DNA of 64,000 nucleotides from Panagrolaimus kolymaensis (Eukaryota; Nematoda; Chromadorea; Rhabditida; Panagrolaimidae). The notes below the pieces were generated by a model. The model worked only from the letters and a program-made list of their open reading frames with translations, was not told the origin of the DNA and searched no databases. The translations under genes and the position numbers were made by a program. The stretch is taken from assembly GCA_028622995.1 (NCBI GenBank), contig JAJQJQ010000002.1:1736001-1800000 (forward strand), written 5' to 3'. Shown here one piece after another: positions 8,693 through 18,586 of the stretch (position 1 is the stretch's first letter; every line of letters begins with the position of its first letter).

Positions 8693-10811
8693 ATGGAAGA
8701 CGACGAAAAAAATGAGACGTCCAACGCTCGAAAATCGAAAACTGTAAAAAGTTAGTTGTTTTTTTAATTTCTTTATTTTTATAAACGTTTTATTTTTTAG
8801 AAAAACCTCATCAATATAAAGCATTGAAGAATCTGCCAAATCCTGATGGACATCAAAATCAACCTCGTCGACCGCTTTTGATGGTTCAAAGCTCATTAGC
8901 AAAAATACCTGAGTCAAATTATCGTCCATCAAAACCTCTTGAAGAACTTGAAAAAGGATATACTCTTCGTGCTAAAGGACATCAATCAAAAGAAGTTTTT
9001 TGTGTTGTTGATCAATTTTCACCCGTTGCTTATGTTGCTGTCAAAGGTCAAGCTGTTACAAAATCTCCAGCAACACATTACATTCGAATTCAATCCATGG
9101 ATAATACTAACTCACCTAGCAAATTGGGGGTAAGGTTATAAATTATTAACCTCATCTATAATCTTTTTTTTTAGCGTGAAGTCATTATTCTTCAAGAAGC
9201 AGCAACGAAAGCAATGCCTGACAATCGAAAGCACTTTTTGAATATTGTTGGCCGTGGTAGAATAGTCGAAAAGAGCTTTAATTATATCATTCTTCCATTA
9301 TGTGAACGAAGCTTACTTCTATCCTGTGGTCGTCAATATACTCAATCAGATGCTCTTCGACTTTCTGTTCAATGTTTCCAAGCGATTCATGATCTTCATG
9401 CTTTGGGATTTGTTCATCGAAATTTAAATCCAAGTGTTTTTTGTCTTCGAACCATGGATAACGGTGAAGTTGGAATGTTTCTCACAAGTTTTTGGTATTC
9501 GTATCGTTTTCAAAAACGCGATGGTGTTGAATCTCGTTCACCGAAGACATTGTGCAAGATGAAGAAATCCAAGTTTATGCCACGAAGCTATCATTTATGC
9601 AAAGAAATTACTCGAAAAGATGATCTTGAAAGCTGGATTTATACAACTGTTTATTTGATTGAACCAACAAGCTTAAACTGGAACAATACAATGCCTGATC
9701 TGCACGTCCTGAGTATGAAAGAGCGATTCTTTTGCGTCGATTGTAAGTTTGATTATTATGAATTCCATTTTATGCCAACATAATTTCGCTACTAATTTTT
9801 TTTGGAGTTTTGGTAATTTTACTTTAATGATATTCCTTTTTTAGCTGATGTCGAGCCATTTGATTCTCTTCCAAGAGATATTCATGCAATTGTCAAGTAT
9901 CTTCATAAGCTGGATGGTTCGCCTAATTATCCTTTTCTTGGAATGCTTTTGGCTGAAATGATCAAAAAAGAAAGAGTTCCAATTGATGGCCCATTCGACT
10001 TTCAATCAAACAAATATGCTGAACCTAAAGCTTTACAACAAGTTACCGTACGCTTGATGTTTTCTTTGCCACATACATAATATTTTGTTTTCAGAAAAAG
10101 AAATCAAAGAGTCTTCATCCTAAACATGGTAGAACAAAAGAATATCCTCCGCTTACACCAACAAATATTCCTAAAACTTTTATTAGTTCCAATCAATTTG
10201 AAGACAATGAAGAACCTGTAGATGCTGCTCCTCCTCTCAAATCTTCAACTGATCCTAAGAAGCGTCAAACAAGTCGAGCAAAAAAACGAATGCCTCAAGC
10301 ACAAAATGAAGAAGATCCATTTGAAGGTGAAGATGCAGGTGGTGAACAAGAAGATGTCCAAGCTCCTTTCCAACTACGAAAGCCTCTTCCATCTGCAGCA
10401 AATCTTAAACCTGTGATGATGCAAACAAAAGCCAAGAAAAAATCAACAAATAGAAAACGTCGAACAAGTCGAACAAGAACTCAATCAATTCATCAGCCTG
10501 TTGTCGAACCTGAACCTAAAGAAGCACCAACATCACCGCCACCGCCGCCATCTAGTGCTCCACCAATTGATCGACCACCTAAAACGCCTGCTGCTGCTCC
10601 TCCTCCATTGGCTCCTGCAGAAACTCAAGATCCTGAAGAAGGAGAAGATGAGAAACCTGAAGAAAAAGCAACTCAAAAACGAACTGCTGTTCCTCGTGAA
10701 TTAAATGATAAATCAGGATCTGATCAAAAGCAAACTACATCGCCACCTACTGTGTTCACCGCAAATAAAGTGCCTAAACCAAAAGCTGAAGATCCTAAAG
10801 AAGAATTGTAA
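8693..10811 (+). CDS. CK1/TTBK-like pseudokinase with basic proline-rich tail
   Basis: Five exons: 8693-8750, 8801-9129, 9175-9742, 9845-10047 and 10095-10811. Introns are 45-102 nt, phases are consistent, and the product is 624 aa. The kinase fold spans about 70-370. It has a VAVKG strand with Lys101, a GFVHRNLNPSVF segment (208-218) and a RKDDLESWIY segment that matches the RHDDLWSLFY region of casein-kinase-1 and tau-tubulin-kinase-like proteins, a group enlarged in nematodes. Catalytic residues are lost: HRD is HRN (Asn212), DFG is TSF (233-235), and the glycine loop is reduced to one Gly (79). It is therefore probably inactive and acts as a scaffold or allosteric partner. Residues 387-624 form a disordered tail, first Lys/Arg-rich, then PPPPP- and AAAPPP-rich, then acidic. 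Family assignment is confident; its partner is unknown. Confidence 0.88.
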
Positions 10812-10846
10812 AAAACCAACCAATTTTAATTGATGTTGTAAATTTA

Positions 10847-10852
10847 AATAAA
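10847..10852 (+). terminator. Poly(A) signal AATAAA, pseudokinase gene
   Basis: A canonical AATAAA lies 36 nt after the TAA stop at 10809-10811. The 278-bp spacer that follows separates it from the convergent RING gene. Confidence 0.6.
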
Positions 10853-11019
10853 ATCGATACAATCAAAAATATTAACATCATTTTTTAAGAGCAAATTAGT
10901 GAACAAAAAGCTTTATCAGTGGGAAACAAACTTGTTATCATTCTTGTTGTTTTTACTCTTTTTAACGTATGCATGTACGAAAACCCAAATGAAAGAAATT
11001 GATTTTTCAACATAACAAA

Positions 11020-11025
11020 TTTATT
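11020..11025 (-). terminator. Poly(A) signal AATAAA, RING gene
   Basis: TTTATT on the plus strand gives AATAAA in the gene direction, 65 nt after the TAA stop at 11090-11092. The two convergent poly(A) signals are about 170 bp apart, so the 3' UTRs do not need to overlap. Confidence 0.5.
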
Positions 11026-11089
11026 TTTTAAAAATCAACAGGATGCAATCAAAATAAAACAAAAAATAACAATATATTCATAAAATGAA

Positions 11090-12536
11090 TTATTTGTCGC
11101 AGCGACATCGGCTTCTTGGCCAATGAGGACAGCTACGACTTCGTAGTGATTGAGTTGATTTTTGAATTGGTGTGACGAAAGTCTAAAAAAAATACAATAG
11201 TTAGCGTGAAAATCATAACTGTAAAAACTCACCGTTTTAGAAGGAACAGATTGAGAGCTTCGCATTGACATTGTTGATTCTTGTAGCTTACGAGTTGTTT
11301 GTTCACTTTGAGGAACCGTGTAATTATCAAATAAACAACGTTGTGGAGGTGGAGCGGTACGAATTCGCTTATCTTGGGTTGACTTTTGAATCGGTGTGAC
11401 AGCAGGCTAAAAAAATACTTTGTTTAATATTTCAATCCTAATAGCACAAAAACTTACAGGTCTAAACGAATATGCTGTTGTAACAGGTTGAGGAGTTGGA
11501 TTTGACATGGTTGATGGTTTAAACGAATATGCTGTAGCAACAGGTTGAGGACTTGGAATTGACATCGTTGATTCTTGAAGTTGACGAATAGTTTGTTCAT
11601 TTTGAGATACCGTATAATTATCAAATAAACGACGTCGAGGTTCCAATGAGCGCGAAAGATAGCTTGCATTCATTAAGTTAAACACTAAAAAAAGAAACAC
11701 TTGTTAATTGTAAAATTTTGCAGAAAAACTTACTATCAGCTTGTGAAGTGTTAGTGCAAAGAGAAGTTTCACGAGATTGATTGTTGAGAAATGATGGTGT
11801 TGTATTCATTGCAGCTGCATTTTCAGCAAATAATGGCGCAGTATGATTCATTGCAGTTGCATTACCAGTAAGAAAATGATTTACCACAGTTTGTTGTTGT
11901 CGAAATGATGCATTCAAGCTTTGATTTTCTGTTTCCAATGCAATGTTGCGAGCTTTGAGTTCCTTGACTTGTCTAAAATATTAAAAATATGATTAGATAA
12001 AATAGTAAAATATCTTACTCTTGAAGCTTTTCAATCATAACCAAATCTTCAGATTGTTTCATAGTCATATTTTGTAATTCTTGAATCTAAAAAAGGAGAA
12101 AATATGAGAGTGAAGTAAAATTTAGATACAAAACCTTTTCCATTTTGTGCTTCATCAATCTTCGACAATTTTTACTTTGAAAATCAAGAACTGCTTTAAT
12201 TTCATCAAAAGCTTTCTTGGTGTGATCATGAAGGTTGAGAAAGTATTTACGAAGCTAAAAAATAAAAGTTAGACGGATCACCAGTGATGAGAAAAAGCAT
12301 ACTTCTGGGTTCAACTTGTTATTGATTTCTTCCAATTTGGTTGATTTACCACAAATTTTACAGTTTGGAGTAATTAAATCTAAAATCTTAAAATAAGAGA
12401 GAACAAAATATGTTAAAGACTTACTATTTTCGACGCATCGATGACAAGCAACATGGCCACAATTTGAGATAAAATATCGCGAACTTGATGACGGTAATCG
12501 AAGACAAATATTACAATGCAGCCATGGGCAAGACAT
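11090..12536 (-). CDS. C3HC4 RING + coiled-coil protein, Zip3/RNF212/ZHP-like
   Basis: Eight exons, in order: 12536-12425, 12379-12303, 12254-12135, 12086-12019, 11972-11734, 11684-11458, 11406-11233 and 11182-11090. Introns are 45-51 nt and all phases close, giving 369 aa. The RING ligands are Cys8, Cys11, Cys26, His28, Cys31, Cys34, Cys44 and Cys47. After it come KLNPE and a basic helical segment, then a coiled coil (about 75-160), then a Ser/Thr/Gln/Pro-rich tail. An N-terminal RING, central coiled coil and Ser-rich tail is the layout of the Zip3/RNF212/ZHP E3 ligases, which act at the synaptonemal complex and crossover sites in meiosis. The tail contains two related segments (LFDNYTV...EQT...LQESTMS) in exons 6 and 7, and VTPIQKSTQ in exons 7 and 8. 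Which ZHP member it is cannot be decided here, and another RING/coiled-coil ligase is possible. Confidence 0.85.
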
Positions 12537-12575
12537 TGCAAATTTTGTGATGGAATTTATCAACAATTCAGAGCT

Positions 12576-12583
12576 CTAAAATT
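12576..12583 (-). other. Possible trans-splice acceptor for the RING gene
   Basis: Reading the minus strand, GAAATTTTAG ends 39 nt before the ATG at 12536. No upstream exon was found to use it, which fits a spliced-leader acceptor in a nematode. Confidence 0.35.
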
Positions 12584-13272
12584 TCAAACTACTAATCTTG
12601 AATTATGAAAAAGATCAATGAACTTTGTAGGAACAAAAACAAGTCTACAGAAAGATAGTTTTCGCCTCATGATCCCAATGGAATTAAAGATGTTTAAATA
12701 AGTAATGGTCGAATTTTTTTGACGGTATTTTATTTATGTATTTTTTTTATCAACATTAATTTTATTTTTTACCTTTGTTTACTTTTTTTAAATATCTTTG
12801 ATCAACCATAATCACACAAATGGTGCATGTTGATGTCTTTTTGAAATAGGTGTGTTTATGGCCATTTTATTAATCATACAAAATATTAAGTTTAATTTAT
12901 TTATTTAAGTATATCCTTTACAATAAAACACGTATATATTTCAAAAAAGGAATCAATAAAAATCCGTTTTACCATACTATTTTTTTATAGCAAGAAAGAA
13001 AATAAATAAATTTTATCACAGATATTGTTTATAAATCTTTTGGTGGATAAATTTGATTTTAGAAAATATTTAGTTTTTGATTATTATTTTTTTAATTATA
13101 AATATTTAAACTTCGGTATAAGTTACAGATAAAAAATAATAATGGAATTTTTGGTTAAAAAATAAAAAAGATAGGAACTCGGGAAAGAAAAATGGCACGA
13201 TTATTGGCAGCAGCAGCAATGAATGGGAAAGGATAAATGATGAGATTTTAGTTTTTGGTTATTCTTTTCTTT
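12584..13272. other. Spacer between RING gene start and myosin gene end
   Basis: About 690 bp, very AT-rich. It must contain the promoter/outron of the RING gene and the 3' UTR of the myosin gene, both on the minus strand. A short GC-bearing patch with CAGCAGCAGC occurs at about 13208-13217. I found no coding exon and no clearly best poly(A) signal close to the myosin stop. The two same-strand genes are about 740 bp apart, which is wide for a nematode operon. Confidence 0.5.
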
Positions 13273-16200
13273 TTATATTTCATTTTCATGATTATAATTT
13301 TGATTTTGTCCACTTATTAATGATTGAATATAACTTGAAAGTAAATCATCCATTTTATATCCCTAAAAAAATAAGTAAATGGATTATTCTAAGACATACT
13401 TGAAGCTTAATAAACTTACCAAAGTTGTTTCAAGTAATAAACGATTGCCTTTCATTAAATTTCCAACAGTCATATGGAAATATGTGTTGCCACTAGTCCA
13501 ATTGGAAATAACTTCAAATGGATAACTTATAATGTGTTCTTTTGTATCTTGGTTAAATAAATTTACTCCATTTTTATTTATTGCAATCAAAACTTTTGAT
13601 GCCATTGTTGGATCGGAGGATTGCTTGACTTCAAAGAAGGCTGAACCAAAAGTAGGCCATTTAGAGAGGTATTTTAAGAATGCTATTTTAGCTTCAGCTG
13701 ATGTCTTCACTGTTAGCTGTTGGTATTCTGCAAGCACAAGCTTTTTCCAATCGGCCGTTGAATAATGTTTTAACATTTCTTTTGGTAAAATATCTGAAAT
13801 TATTTGGGAGAATTGTCCAAATGGAGGTTGTTTATCATCTCGAGTTTGAGCACGAAGTATTAAAGCTGCAATATGTGTTGCATCCTTTTTAGTGCAATTG
13901 TGATATCCTCGAAGATATTTGGGTAATTCTTGATGATAATGAAATATTAAATCAGCATTTATATCATCACCCGGAATAACATTAATCCAAAGTTTACGCA
14001 TGAAATAAATTTGGTAAGCAAATAATGGAGTGATGGAATCTTTTGCAGGTCGATTTAATCGTACCCAATCTGTGAGTTGATGGATAAAATCAAAGAAGAA
14101 TTCATTCTCGGGCATACTAATAACTGAAAAAAGCACAAGTGTTTTAGAAATTTTAATGAAACAAAATAGCCAAAACTTCATATCTCGCTACAATTATAGC
14201 TTACCCTTTTCTCCAATTTTAACAAAAAGACTAAATCCTTCAGCTGAATGAAGGCCAAGACGATTAGCAATTCGATTACAAAAATCTCGTGCACGTGTGG
14301 AAGATTCAACTTCGATAGCTTCTTCACTTCCATCAGGGAAAAATGCTTTATGGAAAATTTGTGTGGTTCTATGATTTATTGCTTCAACTTCAACTTGATG
14401 TGGAGGATATTTTCGTTGACCTGCTTTTATAGTTTTTTGTAATTGATTCAAACAATCTGCTGCAATTGGATTCATTCGAGTCCGTAAAAATTGATTGACT
14501 TCTTTATAGAGACTTTTGGATGGAGGAAATAAGCCTATGCAAAGCCACATCAATTCCCATCCTCGTTCTTCCGTAAACATATTTGGATTATCTGTGAGTT
14601 GTTTCATGAGTTGACAATATGTTTCATCCCTCAAAACTTCATATCGCAATGGTGCACGGAAAATTAAATCTGTAAGTTCCACTGGATGCTTAGGTCGTTT
14701 AACAGGATGGTCGCCCATATATTTCATTATTGCAAGATATGAAGAAGTGGAATCCACACTGGGTTCAGCCTTGTCTTCAAGCTTTTTCAATAATGGAGCC
14801 TTCAATGGTTCACGTGAATGTCGCCATAATTCCACATATTTCCTACTTGAAGATAAAGAGCGTTTGGATTGAGTTCGGAAATTATCAGCCGCAAATTTTT
14901 CAAGAGTATATGGTCTCTCATTATTGGTGTTTGCAATTAATAGAGTCATTCCTCGTTCAGAATTAAGTTTGGATAATTCCGTTCGTCGATTGAATAATTC
15001 CAAAACATCGCTTGACGGTTTAGTTATTGTGGGTAAAATATAAATTCCTTCAATTGCCACATTTCCATGAGTGCCAGTTCGAGTATTTTCAGCTTTCACA
15101 AATTGTGCTGATGCTGTTCCAAATTCTTCAGCTAAAATTAACAAATTTCCCTTTTGACATTCAAGATATATTCCTTTATCATCGAGTTTTTGATCTTGTG
15201 TGGATATAGCATAACGAGAACGGCTTCGAAGTCCAGCCAAGAAATAAACCACAAGTTCACGAATGTCATCAGAATTGGGCGATTGGAAAGTATACTCATC
15301 ACCGGCAATTGTTTGAATTGTAAATGTATCGGTTCCCAAACGTTTTGATCTGCAAATTAATGAAATATGATTGCGAAAATAAAGATAAATACTTACGCGC
15401 TGCAAGTAATTCCACTAATTTCAGGGAATGAAAATTCAACGAGAACTTGTTCTTGATCATCAACAACATAAATTCCTGTGAAATTAACAGCTACGATAAC
15501 TTCATTTTTTGGTAATGGAGGGCCAGCAAATTTATAAGCTTCATAAAATCTTGAAAATAGCAAAGGCCATTTATATTGAGCAAAAGTGACGAGGTCTTCT
15601 TTAACTGATTCAATTGTAACTGGTTTATTTGCCATAAATTTCTGCAACGTTAGTGTTTTTTTATAATCTTGAAAGATAGAATTGCTTACCTTTCTAAAAA
15701 CATGCATAACCATTTGAATCCATTTTTCTATTGTGATTTGTCCTTGTTTATTTAATACAAAATCAGGCAAATAATTAGGCAACGAAGCTTCAAGTTTATC
15801 CACATCAAGATTGGGACCTAGTTGATCAACGAAAAATTGTTGGGCTGCAAGCAATGCCAAATCTTCATCTTTATCACATCGATATTCACCATATTTAACT
15901 CCTCGAACAACTTGCTGGTAAATTAAGTTAGTGCTAACAAGATCATCTTTAGAACTATACCATGGAGTGAAAATTTCCTTTCTAAAGAATAATCGCCATG
16001 GAGCATTTCGCTCTTGCCGACCTTGTTCTTTTGCATATTGTTCACATTGGGAAACTGCATCCATGACATGATCATTTCCAGCTCCAAGAGAGCTAACTTT
16101 ATCAAACAAAGCGATGTAAAGTGAAAAACCAAAGCTTTCTTTCAAACCAATTTTTTCACTCAAAAGTGTGCAAAGTTCTCGAGCTGTTGTTGCTGAATCT

Positions 16201-17486
16201 GCATTAAGGGTTTTCACCGTGCCATCCATGAACGTAACAGCCAAGACTAATGGTTTTTTGGATTTGGTTGCTTGAAGCTCAATGTAACTTGGAGGTTGAT
16301 GACGAGTGCCATTTTGAACGGTTCTTCGCAATCGATGTTCAATGTAACTTGAATATTTGGTTGTTCCACGAGGTCCATGTTCTCGTATAAAGCAATACAA
16401 ATATTTAATGAATTTTTCTGATGGTGCAAAACACCCAACACAAAGGGAAAGCAAAATCCATCCTCGGGCATAACTATTTTTGGATGGATTATTACAAAGT
16501 TGTTTACAAATTTGACAATAAATTTCATCTCTTAAATCGGGTCGAAGGATGCCATGACCAATGATGAAATGAAGTTTATCTAAACTTGTAGTTGGGCGAT
16601 TTTCTAGAAGTCCATCAGAATGCAATGAATTTGTATCACCATTTTTATGATTATCTCCACCATTAGTCATGGATGAAGATTCAGAATGTTTACTGCTTTT
16701 CTTTTTTAATGTCATTGAAACAATTCGACTGATGCTTCCATTTTTCCGAACCTTCATTCCAGAAGTTTCAAAATCAGCTGCTTGTGAAGCCATTTCAATC
16801 TCTTTTCGAGAAAATTGTTTTCCCAAAGTTGAATATAGTTTTGTCATAATTGGAATTTTATCTATTTGTGTATCACTTCCACTACCTATTTTAGGTTCAG
16901 GTGCATCACCCATAAATCTCAAAATTGTTATCCATACGGCTAAAGCTGCAATTTGATCCCCACTATTTTCATGGAACAACAATGGCTGTCGCAAAGCTTT
17001 TCGATTGTAACTTGATGAAGCTTGGCCTTGAAAATATGTTGCAGCAAATTTAGCAAATTGATAACCTTCTAAATTTTCTGTTGTAAATGGTTCATTTTCA
17101 GTTATGGTATAGACTGGTGAAGGTTGGGGTGAGATTAAGTCACCACGAATGGGAGTACCACTTGCTGAATCTGATTGGAGAAAATCAAAGCAACTATCAA
17201 TCTAAAATTTGTTTTTAATTAGCGATATTTTACGATATGTGAAACTTACATCAATATCATGATTAACATTCTCGATAGTAGCTTGAGCAAGTTGCTCTGA
17301 TGTTGTTCGAGCTATCATAGCTTCACGCCGTTCACGTGTGCTTCTTTTTGATCGAAGTTCTGTTCGAATTAATGATCCACGACAATGAGCTTGAAAGGAA
17401 GTGACAATAAGTCGTAATCGACGATAATGAGCTACAAGTTGTCTAGATCGTAAAACAGCTTGAAGTCGAGCAACGCCAAGGAGAAT
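13273..17486 (-). CDS. hum-6: Myosin VIIa heavy chain, tail half (IQ end, MyTH4-FERM-SH3-MyTH4-FERM), 5' partial
   Basis: Unconventional myosin VII of sensory and adhesive actin structures; the closest known form is MYO7A / nematode HUM-6. Six exons: 17486-17250, 15690..17201 (one exon), 15641-15397, 15349-14205, 14123-13420 and 13362-13273. They are joined in phase and give 1,310 residues. Residues 7-41 are the last IQ motifs ([23 protein letters not shown]). MyTH4-1 spans about 126-395 ([25 protein letters not shown]), FERM-1 about 395-705, SH3 about 717-774, MyTH4-2 about 807-990 and FERM-2 about 993-1300, ending [12 protein letters not shown] plus a short polar end. Conservation with animal myosin VIIa is very high along the whole tail. 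The first visible exon starts in phase 0 after a TTTTATAG acceptor. The upstream intron enters the satellite within 40 bp, so the motor domain is not in the window. The link from IQ to MyTH4 is short. Confidence 0.95.
15642..15689 (-). other. 48-nt in-frame intron of the myosin VIIa gene
   Basis: GTAAGC...TTGCAG lies between the HVFRK and KFMANK segments of FERM-1. It is 48 nt long and has no stop, so the reading frame stays open across it. It is called an intron because both splice signals are good and related myosins lack an insertion of this kind. Retention would add 16 residues to the FERM domain. Confidence 0.8.
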
Positions 17487-17526
17487 CTATAAAATGATGA
17501 AAAAAAAATTAGGCTATATTTTATGA
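17487..17526 (-). other. Unique intron flank between IQ exon and satellite
   Basis: Only 40 bp separate the splice acceptor of the IQ exon from the first satellite base. They supply the acceptor region (TTTTATAG) preceded by an A/T-rich stretch, with no satellite similarity. This short unique flank is what ties the array to the myosin intron. Confidence 0.8.
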
Positions 17527-17838
17527 CGTTCTGTTTAGAATGGTAGCTGAATGGCTGCTATTAAAATACATTACTCAAAGTAATTTAGTCGCTCGGCTAG
17601 ATTTAAATTTTTGCGGATTGAAAAATTTGTTTTTTTCTTTTTTTTTTTAAATAAAAATAAATATTTCGATTGAAGTTGAGAACGTTCTGTTTAGAATGGT
17701 AGCTGAATGGCTGCTATTAAAATACATTACTCAAAGTAATTTAGTCGCTCGGCTAGATTTAAATTTTTGAGGATTGAAAAATTTTTTTTTTTCTTTTTTT
17801 TTTTAAATAAAAATAAATATTTCGATTGAAGTTGAGAA
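17527..17838. repeat. Array edge: two 156-bp units with the GAGAACG junction variant
   Basis: The first two units (17527-17682 and 17683-17838) are long-cassette monomers whose ends read GAGAACG, where nearly all later units read GAGGACG. They mark the boundary units of the array next to the myosin exon. I saw the variant again only once, near 24427. The array opens with a complete monomer and not a decayed fragment. Confidence 0.85.
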
Positions 17839-18586
17839 CGTTCTGTTTAGAATGGTAGCTGAATGGCTGCTATTAAAATACATTACTCAAAGTAATTTAG
17901 TCGCTCGGCTAGATTTAAATTTTTGAGGATTAAAAAATTTGTTTTTTCATTTTTTTATAAAACATAAATTTCGATTGAAGTTGAGGACGTTCTGTTTAGA
18001 ATGGTAGCTGAATGGCTGCTATTAAAATACATTACTTAAAGTAATTTAGTCGCTCGGCTAGATTTAAATTTTTGCGGATTGAAAAATTTGTTTTTTCATT
18101 TTTTTATAAAACATAAATTTCGATTGAAGTTGAGGACGTTCTGTTTAGAATGGTAGCTGAATGGCTGCTATTAAAATACATTACTCAAAGTAATTTAGTC
18201 GCTCGGCTAGATTTAAATTTTTGAGGATTAAAAAATTTGTTTTTTCATTTTTTTAAATAAAAATAAATATTTCGATTGAAGTTGAGGACGTTCTGTTTAG
18301 AATGGTAGCTGAATGGCTGCTATTAAAATACATTACTTAAAGTAATTTAGTCGCTCGGCTAGATTTAAATTTTTGCGGATTGAAAAATTTGTTTTTTCAT
18401 TTTTTTATAAAACATAAATTTCGATTGAAGTTGAGGACGTTCTGTTTAGAATGGTAGCTGAATGGCTGCTATTAAAATACATTACTTAAAGTAATTTAGT
18501 CGCTCGGCTAGATTTAAATTTTTGAGGATTAAAAAATTTGTTTTTTCATTTTTTTATAAAACATAAATTTCGATTGAAGTTGAGGA

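Noticed and set aside
8675..8932. Minus-strand open frame opposite pseudokinase exons 1-2 as the first exon of the small protein gene.
   Set aside because: It is mostly antisense to conserved coding sequence and its junction phase does not suit the next exon.
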